Below, piece after piece: positions 1-8,278 of a stretch of DNA of 64,000 nt. The first letter of the stretch is position 1. Every line of letters starts with the position of its first letter. The notes under the pieces were generated by a model. That model had not been told where the DNA came from. It saw only the letters and a program-made list of their open reading frames with translations, and made no database searches. A program made the position numbers and the translations under genes. Source of the stretch: Streptomyces sp. HNM0574 (GTDB lineage Bacteria > Actinomycetota > Actinomycetes > Streptomycetales > Streptomycetaceae); assembly GCF_012726235.1 (NCBI RefSeq), contig NZ_JAASAH010000011.1, forward strand, positions 124,001 to 188,000. The letters are read 5' to 3'.

Positions 1-291
1 GATGCGGCGCCGCACGTCCTTCACGCGTTTGCGGGCCCGCCTGCCGGAGTCCTCCGGGGTCGCCCCGTCGGCGGCGAGCATGGTGTCGACGTGCATGTCG
101 GCGCAGATCAGGTCGACGGCCCTGAAGTGCTGCTGCGCCCAGCGCACGAGCGCGGTCAGCCGCTCCGCGCTGAAATAGCTGTTGCCCGTACTGACCCCGA
201 TCAGCGCATGCTCCCCGCCGCGTCGAATACGGTCGCAGCGCTCGGTGAAGGGTCGGGCGTGGAATAACGTCGTGACGTCTGCTGCCGCCAT
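1..291 (-). CDS. Cyclodipeptide synthase (CDPS), AlbC-like, N-terminal part; runs off the left edge
   Basis: The reverse strand from ATG at 291 reads 97 residues with no stop before the window ends. Residues 26-41 read GEHALIGVSTGNSYFS, which matches the catalytic region of AlbC as I remember it; Ser34 would be the nucleophile that receives the aminoacyl group from the charged tRNA. Further on, the stretch DMHVDTMLAADG and a basic RKRVKDVRRR helix also fit the family. CDPSs join two aminoacyl-tRNAs into a cyclic dipeptide, usually the first step of a diketopiperazine pathway whose tailoring genes lie next door, here outside the window. An AGGAGG ribosome site sits 7 bases before the ATG. Codon 9 is TTA, so translation should need the bldA tRNA. 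The substrate pocket residues cannot be judged from this fragment. Confidence 0.9.
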   Translation of the reverse strand, partial: MAAADVTTLFHARPFTERCDRIRRGGEHALIGVSTGNSYFSAERLTALVRWAQQHFRAVDLICADMHVDTMLAADGATPEDSGRRARKRVKDVRRRI

Positions 292-762
292 GCGGAAACC
301 TCCTGTCGGCAGGATTCGGGCACGGGCCCGGAGCCGAAGGGAACGCGCGGCAACGGCCCACGGAATCACGGGGATTCGGGACGGCGGAGCCGCACGCAAC
401 GGTTTTGTCCGGCCTGCGGAAGGGCGAACCGCCCACGTCGGACGGTTCATCCCAAGCAGTGATGCGGAATTGTGCGCTCCCGCACGCGGGAAACCGATCC
501 CGGCGCGGGCGCACGCCCGACAACGCTACCCGGCCCCCGGCACACCCGCATCCCGGGAATTCCCCTGACCCACCCCGCACACACGGAATGCATTTCACGC
601 TCCGGGGCGGACCCCCACCGAGGGCCGCGCGGGGCTTCCCCGGGCACCCGGTGGCGCAGAATCCGGTCCCGGAAAGGGAGTTCGCGCCGGAGCGATGACT
701 TCCTCGCGTCCCTCGGGTCTCTCCTTCCGTCGTGTTCGTCAGCAGCAGCGAGGAGTCGTCAC
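292..762. other. Intergenic region between divergent genes, no gene recognised
   Basis: These 470 bases separate the leftward cyclodipeptide synthase from the rightward reductase and must hold both promoters. Open frames exist here on both strands, but none looks like a protein family and none has a convincing ribosome site and codon pattern. I see no clear operator or terminator. The part next to the synthase contains several A/T-rich patches (for example near 400-415 and 465-475), which stand out slightly from the surroundings. Confidence 0.5.
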
Positions 763-1362
763 GTGCGCATCGTGGTCAGCGAGTTCATCAGTCTCGACGG
801 GGTCGTCCAGGCGCCCGGCGGACCGGACGAGGACACCGACGGCGGCTTCGCGCACGGCGGCTGGACGCACCCGTTCTTCGACCCGGAGGTGGTGGGCGGC
901 GCCTTCGACGAGGCGATGCGGAAGGCCGAGGGGCTGCTGTTCGGCCGCCGCACCTGGCAGGCGATGGCCGCGGCCTGGCCGGAGCGCGCGGGCGACCCCT
1001 TCGCCGACCGGCTGAACGCCCTGCCCAAGCACGTCGTCTCCGACTCCCTTGCGGACGGGGCGACTTCGGCCTGGCAGAACAGCGTCCGCGTCCCGGGCGG
1101 CGAGGCCGTGGCGCACCTCCGGAAGCTGCGCGAGAGCGGCGAGGGCGACCTGCTGGTCATGGGCAGCCCCACGCTGGTGCGGACGCTGCTGCGCGAGGAC
1201 CTCGTCGACGAACTCCGGCTGATGCACATGCCGGTGCTCCTCGGCGGCGGCAAGACGATCTTCCCGGAGGACGGCGCGCACCGTCCCCTCCAGGTCGTCT
1301 CCACCACCACCAGCCCGCAGGGCGTCCAGGTCACCACCTACCGGCCAGCGGACCGGAGTTAG
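763..1362 (+). CDS. Dihydrofolate reductase family protein (RibD C-terminal-like)
   Basis: This 199-residue protein begins VRIVVSEFISLDGVVQAPGG, the usual opening of stand-alone RibD_C / DHFR-like proteins. It also carries LLFGRRTWQAMA near residues 58-69, LLVMGSPTLVRTLL near 127-140 and the PVLLGGGKTIF strand near 154-164. Such proteins bind NADPH and are presumed reductases, but the substrate is rarely known. The GTG at 763 is chosen because a GAGGAG ribosome site lies about 8 bases upstream; the longer upstream frame has no family character. It is a single gene, convergent with the peptidase that follows. Confidence 0.85.
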   Translation: MRIVVSEFISLDGVVQAPGGPDEDTDGGFAHGGWTHPFFDPEVVGGAFDEAMRKAEGLLFGRRTWQAMAAAWPERAGDPFADRLNALPKHVVSDSLADGATSAWQNSVRVPGGEAVAHLRKLRESGEGDLLVMGSPTLVRTLLREDLVDELRLMHMPVLLGGGKTIFPEDGAHRPLQVVSTTTSPQGVQVTTYRPADRS

Positions 1363-1390
1363 GCCCGCCGCGGTTCAAGGAGCGGGCCCC

Positions 1391-2491
1391 TCACCGGCCG
1401 TTCCGGCACGCCTCCGCCAGCCCGGCGAGCAGGCGGGCCCGCTCCGCCATCGCGTCGACCAGCAGGTATTCGTGGTCGGCGTGGGCCCCGCCGCCGACGG
1501 CGCCCAGCCCGTCGAGGGTGGGGACGCCGAGCGCCGCCGTGAAGTTGCCGTCGCTGCCGCCGCCGACCTCGGTGCCGCCCACCCCGGGCAGCAACCGCCG
1601 GGCGAGCGCGAAGAGTTGGGCCGAGGCGGAGGCGGGCATCGGGGGCCGCCGCACGGAGCCCTCCACGGTCAGCCCGGCGCCGTCCAGCTCCGGTGTCAGG
1701 GCGGCGAACCCGGCCTCCACCCGCTCCTTCTCGGCCGCCGACTCGACGCGGACGTCGACGGTGACGCTCGCATGCGCCGGTACGACGTTCTCCACCGTGC
1801 CGGCCGCGGCGACGGTCGGGGTGACCGTCGTGCCGAGCTCCGGGCGGGCCAGCGCCGCGATCCGCCGGACCTGGTGCGCCGCCTCGACCAGCGCGTTCAC
1901 CCCGGCCTCGGGTTCGAGACCGGCGTGCGCGGCCCGTCCCGTGACGGTGACGCGGAAGGCCCCGGCGCCCTTCCGCCCGGTCTTCAGCGCCCCGCCGTCG
2001 GCGGCCCCCTCGGGCACGAGGACGGCGCCGCAGGCGAGCGCCCGCTCCTCGATCAGCTCCCGCGAGTGGTACGAGCCGACCTCCTCGTCGGCGGAGACCA
2101 GGATCTCGACGCCGGTCAGGTCGTCGAGCGTGGCCAGCCCGTGCACCGCCTGGACCAGCCCGCCGAGCATGTCGAAGACGCCGGGCCCGGTCGCCCGCCC
2201 GTCCTCGACGGTGAACGGGCGCCGCTCCAGCGTCCCGAGCGGGAACACCGTGTCGTGGTGCCCGAGCACCAGCACCCGCGGCTCCCCGCCTCCCGACCAG
2301 CGCACATGCGGCCCGCCGTCACTCCCGACCAGCTCGGCCCGTCCACCCAGCCGCGACTCGATCACCCCGGCCACGACCTCGGCCGACCGCGCCAACGCCG
2401 CCACATCCCGCGACGGCGACTCGACCTCCACCAGCGCCCGAAGATCCGCGATCATCGCCCCGGTACTCAACTCGACAGCCCTGTGCGTCAT
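1391..2491 (-). CDS. M20-family metallopeptidase (carboxypeptidase G2 / ArgE-like)
   Basis: About 366 residues with the M20 metal ligands in order: LGHHDTVFP (His and catalytic Asp), a GPGVFDMLGG strand supplying the bridging Asp, SADEEVGS (the Glu pair that acts as general base and ligand), and a C-terminal GGGAHADHEY motif. A dimerisation domain with GRAAHAG lies between. It should be a cytosolic zinc or cobalt amidohydrolase cutting an N-acyl amino acid or small peptide; the substrate is not clear. No ribosome site precedes the ATG. A TACCCT -10-like box (2501-2506) sits 6 bases before a GTG at 2494 that is in frame one codon earlier, so the mRNA may be leaderless and start there. A longer TTG start at 2518 looks unlikely. 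Confidence 0.85.
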   Translation of the reverse strand: MTHRAVELSTGAMIADLRALVEVESPSRDVAALARSAEVVAGVIESRLGGRAELVGSDGGPHVRWSGGGEPRVLVLGHHDTVFPLGTLERRPFTVEDGRATGPGVFDMLGGLVQAVHGLATLDDLTGVEILVSADEEVGSYHSRELIEERALACGAVLVPEGAADGGALKTGRKGAGAFRVTVTGRAAHAGLEPEAGVNALVEAAHQVRRIAALARPELGTTVTPTVAAAGTVENVVPAHASVTVDVRVESAAEKERVEAGFAALTPELDGAGLTVEGSVRRPPMPASASAQLFALARRLLPGVGGTEVGGGSDGNFTAALGVPTLDGLGAVGGGAHADHEYLLVDAMAERARLLAGLAEACRNGR

Positions 2492-2612
2492 CACGGGGTC
2501 AGGGTACGGCGGGGGCAACTGGCCTGGCGGCCAGGATCGTTCACCGTGCGGTGGTGGAGGGCCGCGTCGAAATGCCTGGACACCTCGCGGGTTGCTCGGC
2601 GAGCATCCGCGG

Positions 2613-3182
2613 ATGACAGAGGAAGCCGCTCGCCGAAGGCCGCGCGGTCGGCACTCGAAACGTGTCCGCTTCGTCGAGCTGTCCGGCGAGGCGATGTCCG
2701 CTCTGCTGGCCGGGGACCTGTCCGGAGCCGGCAGGACGGCCGGAGTCCCCCTGACCGAGCACTTCGTGACCGACCGGGCGCGGTGGCTGTGGCGGTTCCG
2801 GCTCGATCAGATGGCCGCCGATCCCGGCCGTGCACGGTGGATGGCGCGGCAGGCGGTCGTCGACGAGGAGAAGGATCTCGTCGTCGGACACGCCGGGTTC
2901 CACGGGCCGCCCGACGAGGCCGGCACGGTCGAGATCGGTTACTCCGTCGCTCCCGGCTTCCGTCGCCGGGGATACGGCCGTGCCACGGTGGCCGAGTTGC
3001 TGCGCCGGGCAGCGGCCGACAGCGCGGTCACGACCGTGCGGGCGACGATCGGCCCCGACAACGCGGCGTCCCTGGCCACGGTCTCGGGCTTCGGCTTCGT
3101 CCGGGTCGGAGAGCAGTGGGACGAGGAGGACGGTCCCGAACTCGTCCTGGAGGCCCCCGCCCAGGGGGTTCCACCCGCCTGA
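2613..3182 (+). CDS. GNAT-family N-acetyltransferase
   Basis: A 189-residue protein of the GNAT fold. The acetyl-CoA pyrophosphate loop reads RRRGYGRA (around residues 119-126), following the beta-4 strand GTVEIGYSVAPGF. A late NAASLATVSGFGFVRVGEQW segment matches the end of RimJ/RimL-like enzymes. The substrate is unknown; the family includes small-molecule and ribosomal-protein acetyltransferases. It is divergent from the M20 peptidase with 121 bases between the starts, so the two may share a control region. The first 20 residues are unusually basic, so a slightly later start is possible. Confidence 0.8.
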   Translation: MTEEAARRRPRGRHSKRVRFVELSGEAMSALLAGDLSGAGRTAGVPLTEHFVTDRARWLWRFRLDQMAADPGRARWMARQAVVDEEKDLVVGHAGFHGPPDEAGTVEIGYSVAPGFRRRGYGRATVAELLRRAAADSAVTTVRATIGPDNAASLATVSGFGFVRVGEQWDEEDGPELVLEAPAQGVPPA

Positions 3183-3238
3183 CCGGAAGGTCGGCGGCAC
3201 GGCGCGGGACGGCTCGGACTCGTCGGGGACGAAGGGCA

Positions 3239-4153
3239 CTAGCCCCTGCTCGCGAGGCCCGCGAGGAAGGTGTCGCGGCTCGGGGAGGTGGTGTGGGGGA
3301 CCCACAGGGCGTGGACCGGGACCAGGACGGGGGGTTCGAGGTCGAGGACGCGCGCGGAGCCGCCCGCCGCGGGTCCTGGCGGGGCCGTGACGAAGGCGAT
3401 GTGGCCGGTGGCGATGACGGCCGTGACCGGCGGGGTGCCCTGTACCGGATTGCGTTCCGTCTCGGGTTCGAAGCCGGCCTGGCGGCACAGGCCGATCAGC
3501 AGGTCCGTGTAGGCCGAGTGCCCGGGGTGGCCCCACACCATGATGCGCTCCCCGCGCAGGTCGTCAAGGCTCAAGTGCGGGCGCTCCGCGAGCGGGTGGC
3601 CGGCGGGGACGGCGACGCGCAGCCGGTGCGAGGCGACCTGGACGCGGGTGAGGCCGTCGGTGGCGGGCATCGCGCGGGTGAGGCCGATGTCGCAGCCCCC
3701 GGCGAGGAGTTGCTCGCGCAGGTCGCCGGGGAAGGTCTGCTGGGCCTGCGCGTGGATGCCGTGGGTCTCGGCGCGGGCGCGGGCGAGGAGTTCGGCGACC
3801 TCCTCGGCCGTGACCGCGGGGGTGTGTGCGATGCGCAGCCGCTCCTGCTCCCCGCGTCCGATGCGCCGGGCCCGTTCCCGGGCGGCGCGCGCCTGCGCCC
3901 GCAGCAGCCGCGCGTCGTCGATCAGCGCCTGCCCGGCGGGGGTCGGTGTCACCTGCTGGTGGGTGCGGTCGAGCAGCCGGACGCCGACCTGCCGCTCCAG
4001 GGTGCGTACGGAGGTGCTCAGGGCCTGCTGGCTCAGGTGCAGCCGGGCGGCGGCCCGGGTGAAACCGGCCTCCTCGGCCACCGCGATCAGGTGCTCCAGC
4101 CTCCGCAGGTCCACGCTCGGCCCGCCTCCCCTTCCGGCCTCGGGTTCCGTCAT
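3239..4153 (-). CDS. LysR-family transcriptional regulator
   Basis: A 304-residue LysR regulator. Residues 15-75 form the winged helix-turn-helix (DLRRLEHLIAVAEEAGFTRAAARLHLSQQALSTSVRTLE), followed by the linker helix and a periplasmic-binding-like effector domain from about residue 95. It lies downstream of the SDR gene on the same strand, with a strong hairpin between them, so it is probably transcribed on its own. LysR proteins often control a neighbouring enzyme gene, so the SDR is the natural candidate target, although the arrangement is not the classical divergent one. A GTG at codon 14 is an alternative start close to the first helix. Confidence 0.85.
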   Translation of the reverse strand: MTEPEAGRGGGPSVDLRRLEHLIAVAEEAGFTRAAARLHLSQQALSTSVRTLERQVGVRLLDRTHQQVTPTPAGQALIDDARLLRAQARAARERARRIGRGEQERLRIAHTPAVTAEEVAELLARARAETHGIHAQAQQTFPGDLREQLLAGGCDIGLTRAMPATDGLTRVQVASHRLRVAVPAGHPLAERPHLSLDDLRGERIMVWGHPGHSAYTDLLIGLCRQAGFEPETERNPVQGTPPVTAVIATGHIAFVTAPPGPAAGGSARVLDLEPPVLVPVHALWVPHTTSPSRDTFLAGLASRG

Positions 4154-4186
4154 CTCTTCAGGGTGCCCCCGGAGCCGGGGGAACGG

Positions 4187-4222
4187 CGGACCGGGCCGGG
4201 CTGTGCGCCCCGGCCCGGTCCG
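4187..4222 (-). terminator. Strong hairpin, likely terminator of the SDR gene
   Basis: A perfect 14-bp inverted repeat (4187-4200 against 4209-4222) encloses an 8-base loop, 13 bases after the stop of the leftward SDR gene. There is no T tract, as is usual for Streptomyces terminators. Confidence 0.7.
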
Positions 4223-4235
4223 CCGTGCGTCGCGT

Positions 4236-4991
4236 TCAGCGGGTGGTGTAGCCGCCGTTGGCGAAGAGGGTCTGGCCGGTGATCCAGGTGCCCTCGGTGG
4301 CGAGGAACAGCACCAGCGGGGCGATGTCCTCGATCCGGGTCAGCCGGTCGCCCATGGCCTGCGACTTGTGGAACTCGACCCGCTGGTCGTTCTCCTGGGG
4401 GTAGAAGAACGGCGTGTCCATCGGCCCGGGCGCGATGTTGTTGACCGCGATGCCCCGCTCCGCGTACTCCTTCGCCGCCGCGCGGGTGAAGTGCTCCAGC
4501 GGCGCCTTCGCACCCGCGTACGTGGAGTAGCCGTCGGTGAACGCCGCCAGCAGGGAGGTGACGAGGCTGATGACGCGGCCGTTGTCGTTGAGCCGGTTCC
4601 CGGCCTCCTGGAGGAAGAAGTACGCGGCCTTCGCGTTGATCGCGAACATCCGGTCGTACTCCTCCTCGGTGGTCTCCGCGATGGGCTTGCGCAGCACCAT
4701 GCCGGTGGTGTTCACGGCGATGTCCACGCCGCCGAACGCGTCCACGGCCCGGTCGAAGAGGCCGCGTACCCCGGCGACCCGGGTGAGGTCCTCCTGCACC
4801 GTCACGGCCTGGGCGCCCGCGTCGCGCACGGCCTTGGCGGTGCGCTCGGCCTCGGGTCCTGAGGGGTCGCCGTGGTAGTGGACGACCACGTTGGCGCCGG
4901 CCTCCGCCAGCTGGGTGCTGACCAGGCCGCCCAGGTTCTTGGCGCCTCCGGCGACGACGGCCGTCCTGCCCTGGAGCTGCTTGTCACTCAT
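4236..4991 (-). CDS. SDR-family oxidoreductase (3-oxoacyl-ACP reductase-like)
   Basis: A classical short-chain dehydrogenase of 251 residues. The NAD(P)-binding turn is degenerate (VVAGGAKNLGG, with AGGAKN in place of TGGxxGIG). The NNAG motif also differs (VNTTG). The catalytic Ser lies in VISLVTSLLA and the YxxxK motif is YSTYAGAK (Tyr about 154, Lys about 158). The tail GTWITGQTLFANGG is typical of the family. It should reduce or oxidise a carbonyl or alcohol; the substrate is open. A hairpin at 4187-4222 closes the transcript and the iron-transport operon starts upstream on the same strand after its own terminator, so this is likely a single-gene unit. Confidence 0.85.
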   Translation of the reverse strand: MSDKQLQGRTAVVAGGAKNLGGLVSTQLAEAGANVVVHYHGDPSGPEAERTAKAVRDAGAQAVTVQEDLTRVAGVRGLFDRAVDAFGGVDIAVNTTGMVLRKPIAETTEEEYDRMFAINAKAAYFFLQEAGNRLNDNGRVISLVTSLLAAFTDGYSTYAGAKAPLEHFTRAAAKEYAERGIAVNNIAPGPMDTPFFYPQENDQRVEFHKSQAMGDRLTRIEDIAPLVLFLATEGTWITGQTLFANGGYTTR

Positions 4992-5177
4992 GGCTCTTGA
5001 CCCTTCCGCGTGCTGTGCGCGCCGGGCGCTTCCGCCCGGCCCCGCCTTCCGGATCTCACGCTAGGGACGCGGGGTCGCCCGGCGGAAACAGAAAGATCGG
5101 GTAGCGCCACCAGGAACGCGGATAACCGCAGGTCGGACCGGCCGCCGGGGCCGACACCCGGACGCCGGGAAAGACCC

Positions 5178-5202
5178 GGACGGCCCCTCGGAGGGGCCGT
5201 CC
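5178..5202 (-). terminator. Hairpin terminator of the siderophore-binding protein gene
   Basis: GGACGGCCCCTC at 5178-5189 pairs with GAGGGGCCGTCC at 5191-5202, a perfect 12-bp stem with an almost closed loop. It begins 8 bases after the stop codon of the leftward lipoprotein gene. Confidence 0.75.
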
Positions 5203-5209
5203 GCGCGGT

Positions 5210-6256
5210 TCACTTCACGTGCTCGGCGAAGAGCGGGACGACCTTGTCCAGCGCGTAGGAGACGGAGAGCACCGAGTCCGTGGCGAAGGCCCGGCCGAGG
5301 TTCGAGTCGTCCTCGAAGACCAGGGCGCGGCCGTCGGCGACGGCGGGGATCTTCCGGTACAGCGGGTCCGATTCGATCTTCTTCGCGGTGACGCCGATCG
5401 GGGCCGTCACCATGAGGTCGGCGTCGAGCTGGTCGAGGTTCTCCTCGGACACGGAGACGGAGAAGTTCTTGCCCGCGCGCTTCTCCACGGCGGGGTTGTT
5501 CTCGAAGCCGAGGCGTTCGACGAACTCGGCCCGGCCGGTGCCGTGCACGTACGCGCCCCAGGAACTGGCCGTGCGGGAGCCGAGGGTGACGGTCTTGCCG
5601 TGGAACTCGGGGTGCTTCTTCTTCGCGGCCGCGAACTCGCCCTCGACGTCGCGGATCAGCTGCCGTCCCCGCTTCTCCTCGCCGAGCGCGGTGGAGACCA
5701 TCTCGGTCTGCTTCTTCCAGGAGCTCATGTACCGCTCGCCGCCCTCGGGGATGCCGACGGTCGGCGCGATCTTGCTGAGGGTGTCGTAACGCTCCTGGTC
5801 GCCGCTGGACTTGGTGTCCAGGATGAGGTCCGGCTTCAGCGCCGCGATCTTCTCGTACTCGGGTTCCAGGGTGCCGATCTTCTGGGGGCGCTCGTCGTAC
5901 CGGCCCTTCGCCCACGGGCCGACGCCGTCGCCGCCGAACTCCAGCCAGTCGCTCTGGCCGACCGGCTGCACGCCGAGGGCCAGCGCCGTCTCCGCGTCGC
6001 CCCAGCCGAGCGCCACCACGCGCTCCGGCTTCTCCTCCACCGTGACGTCCCCGAACGTGGTCTGCACGGTGGCCGGGAAGGCGCCGGACCCCGACGGACT
6101 CCCGCTCTCCGAACCCGACTCGGAGCCGGAGGAGCAGCCCGTGACGGCCAGCAGCAGCGCGGCGAGCGGGGCCGCGACGAGGGCGAGGGCGGTGCGGGAA
6201 CGGGGGGCCGGCCCGGTTCCGGCCGGGGACGGGGTACGGCGGAGCAGCTTCTTCAT
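5210..6256 (-). CDS. Iron-siderophore ABC transporter substrate-binding lipoprotein
   Basis: A 348-residue exported protein. The N-terminus is basic, followed by a hydrophobic stretch and a lipobox ending LAVTGC at about residue 41, then a Ser/Gly/Glu linker. The rest is a FepB/FhuD-like class III binding protein, with PERVVALGWGDAETALALGVQPVG near residue 80 and LKPDLILDTKSS near residue 135. It should capture a ferric siderophore at the membrane outer face and hand it to the two FecCD permeases encoded just upstream. A palindromic iron box overlaps its promoter, so expression should rise when iron is low. It has its own iron box and terminator, so it is likely a separate transcript from the permease-ATPase operon. 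Confidence 0.92.
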   Translation of the reverse strand: MKKLLRRTPSPAGTGPAPRSRTALALVAAPLAALLLAVTGCSSGSESGSESGSPSGSGAFPATVQTTFGDVTVEEKPERVVALGWGDAETALALGVQPVGQSDWLEFGGDGVGPWAKGRYDERPQKIGTLEPEYEKIAALKPDLILDTKSSGDQERYDTLSKIAPTVGIPEGGERYMSSWKKQTEMVSTALGEEKRGRQLIRDVEGEFAAAKKKHPEFHGKTVTLGSRTASSWGAYVHGTGRAEFVERLGFENNPAVEKRAGKNFSVSVSEENLDQLDADLMVTAPIGVTAKKIESDPLYRKIPAVADGRALVFEDDSNLGRAFATDSVLSVSYALDKVVPLFAEHVK

Positions 6257-6261
6257 GGGGG

Positions 6262-6280
6262 TTAGGTTAGCCTAACCTTG
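6262..6280 (-). promoter_or_regulatory. Iron box (DmdR/IdeR-type operator)
   Basis: TTAGGTTAGCCTAACCTTG lies 5 bases before the start of the siderophore-binding lipoprotein. It is close to the actinobacterial iron box TTAGGTTAGGCTNACCTAA and contains the near-perfect dyad GGTTAG / CTAACC. A DmdR1-like repressor with bound iron would shut off transcription here. Confidence 0.9.
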
Positions 6281-6350
6281 CCCATGACCGGGACGGCGGG
6301 CGCGGCCCGCGCGAAGTCCCGCGCCCGGCCCGGGACTTGGGCCGCACGCG

Positions 6351-7157
6351 TCAGCGTCCCGTCACCCGGTGGCGGCCGATCGGGACGATCATGGGTGTGC
6401 CCGAGGCGGGGTCGGGCACCACGGTGGAGCGCATGCCGAAGACGTCCGCGATGAGCCGCTCCGTCACCACCTCGCCCGGATCGCCCTCGGCGACGATCCG
6501 CCCGTCCTTCATCACCAGCAGGTGATCGGCGTACCGGCAGGCGAGGTTGAGGTCGTGCAGCACCGTCACCAGCGTGACGCCGCGCTCCTGGTTGAGGTCC
6601 GTGAGCAGGTCCAGGACGTCGAGCTGGTGGCTGACGTCGAGGTAGGTGGTCGGCTCGTCCAGCAGCAGCACGTCGGTGTGCTGGGCCAGCGCCATCGCGA
6701 TCCACACCCGCTGCCGCTGGCCCCCGGACAGCTCGTCGACGGGCCGGCCCGCGAGCTCCAGCACGTCAGTGGCCAGCAGCGCCTCGGCGACGGCCGCGTC
6801 GTCCTCGGCCGTCCACACCCGGAACCAGCCCTGGTGCGGGTAGCGGCCGCGGCCCACGAGGTCGGCGACGGTGATGCCCTCGGGCGCGACCGGCGTCTGC
6901 GGCAGGATGCCCAGCGTGGCGGCCAGTTGCCGGGACGGCAGCGTCCGGATGTCCCGGCCGTCCAGCAGGACCGATCCGGACAGCGGGGGCAGCAGCCGGG
7001 CCATGGACCTGAGCAGCGTGGACTTCCCGCACGCGTTGGGGCCGACGACCATGGTGATCCGGCCGGGCGGAATGTCCGCCGTGAGCCCGGAGACGATCTC
7101 CCGGCCCGCGTATCCGAGGTGCACCTCACGCACCCCGAGGCTGTGCTCCGCGGTCAC
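6351..7157 (-). CDS. Iron-siderophore ABC transporter ATP-binding protein (FecE/FepC-like)
   Basis: A 268-residue ABC ATPase. It shows Walker A GPNACGKST (about residue 39), signature LSGGQRQRVWIAMALAQ, Walker B DVLLLDEPTTYLD and the H-loop VLHDLNLACRYADH. It drives import of the ferric siderophore through the two permeases. The GTG at 7157 is chosen because GAGGAG lies 6-10 bases upstream, in front of VTAEHSLGVREVHL. A 56-base gap separates it from the upstream permease, so it should be the last gene of the permease operon. Confidence 0.92.
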   Translation of the reverse strand: MTAEHSLGVREVHLGYAGREIVSGLTADIPPGRITMVVGPNACGKSTLLRSMARLLPPLSGSVLLDGRDIRTLPSRQLAATLGILPQTPVAPEGITVADLVGRGRYPHQGWFRVWTAEDDAAVAEALLATDVLELAGRPVDELSGGQRQRVWIAMALAQHTDVLLLDEPTTYLDVSHQLDVLDLLTDLNQERGVTLVTVLHDLNLACRYADHLLVMKDGRIVAEGDPGEVVTERLIADVFGMRSTVVPDPASGTPMIVPIGRHRVTGR

Positions 7158-7213
7158 GCGGTACTCCTCTCCTGGGTTCTCCTGGGTTCTGCCGGCACGC
7201 GCCGTCCCGGACC

Positions 7214-8278
7214 TCAACCGCCGCGCCCGACCCGGTTGGTGCGCGCCAGCAGCCACAGCAGGTACGGGGCGCCGATCACGCTCGTGACCACGCCGACCGG
7301 GAGCTGCGCGGGCCCGAGCAGATGCTGCCCCGCGAAGTCGGCGACCAGGACAAGCAGCGCGCCGACGCACCCGGCGGGGAAGAGCGCGGCCCCGCGCCCG
7401 GGCACCAGCCCCCGCGCGACGGGCGCGGAGACGAAGGCCACGAAGCCGACCGGTCCGGCCGCCGCGGTCGCCACCCCGGCCAACGCGACGGCGCACGCGA
7501 GCAGTTGGAGCCTGGCCCGCTCGACGCCGACGCCCAGACCGGCCGCCGTGTCGTCCCCGAGCTGCAGCACCGGCACCCGGCGCGCGGCGGGCAGCAGCAG
7601 CCCGAGCAGGACCGCGACCGCACCGGCCAGCGGCCACAGGTGCGGCCAGGAGCGCCCGTTGAGGCTGCCGGCCAGCCACACCAGCGCCTCCTGCGCCTCG
7701 GTGGTCGCCGAGCGGGTCATCAGGTACGAGATCAGGCTCGTCAGTCCGGCGGCGACCCCGACGCCGACCAGCACCAGCCGCGCCCCCGTCACGCCCCGGC
7801 GCCAGGCCAGCGCGTAGATCAGCACCGCCGTCAGCAGGGCCCCGGCGAGCGCGAACCCGGAGAGCAGCAGACCGCCGGCGGCCAGCAGCGAGGAGGAGAG
7901 CACGGCGGCGGCCGAGGCGCCCGCGCTGATCCCGATCACGTCGGGGCTGGCCAGCGGGTTGCGCAGCAGGCTCTGGAACACCGCGCCGGACAGCCCGAGC
8001 GCGAGCCCGGTGAGCAGTCCCGTCAGGGCGCGCGGCAGCCGCATCTCCCCGACGACGAACCAGGTCGCCGGGTCGGCCCGCCCGGTGAGCGCGGCGAGGA
8101 CGTCGGGGAACGGTACGGGGACGTCGCCGAAGGCGAGGGAGCCGCACAGCGCGGCGGCCACCCCGGCGACGAGCACCGCGCAGACCGTGCCGTACCGGGT
8201 GCGGCGGGCGCGGCGGACCCGGGCCACCTCCCGGACGGCGGCGGCCCGCCGGGCCTCCTGGGCTGCCCGCGCGCTCAC
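7214..8278 (-). CDS. FecCD-family iron-siderophore permease, second subunit
   Basis: A 354-residue integral membrane protein with about nine or ten hydrophobic segments after a basic cytosolic N-terminus. FecCD hallmarks include PRALTGLLTGLALGLSGAVFQ and NPLASPDVIGISAGAS near residues 85-125, and the late GPVGFVAFVSAPVAR segment that contacts the ATPase. The GTG start overlaps the TGA of the upstream permease (GTGA at 8275-8278), so the two subunits should be made in equal amounts by translational coupling. Confidence 0.92.
   Translation of the reverse strand: MSARAAQEARRAAAVREVARVRRARRTRYGTVCAVLVAGVAAALCGSLAFGDVPVPFPDVLAALTGRADPATWFVVGEMRLPRALTGLLTGLALGLSGAVFQSLLRNPLASPDVIGISAGASAAAVLSSSLLAAGGLLLSGFALAGALLTAVLIYALAWRRGVTGARLVLVGVGVAAGLTSLISYLMTRSATTEAQEALVWLAGSLNGRSWPHLWPLAGAVAVLLGLLLPAARRVPVLQLGDDTAAGLGVGVERARLQLLACAVALAGVATAAAGPVGFVAFVSAPVARGLVPGRGAALFPAGCVGALLVLVADFAGQHLLGPAQLPVGVVTSVIGAPYLLWLLARTNRVGRGG

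Noticed and set aside
732..3182. A single 816-codon frame including the GNAT gene
   Set aside because: Only the last 190 codons look like protein; the rest overlaps the reductase and the peptidase in other frames.
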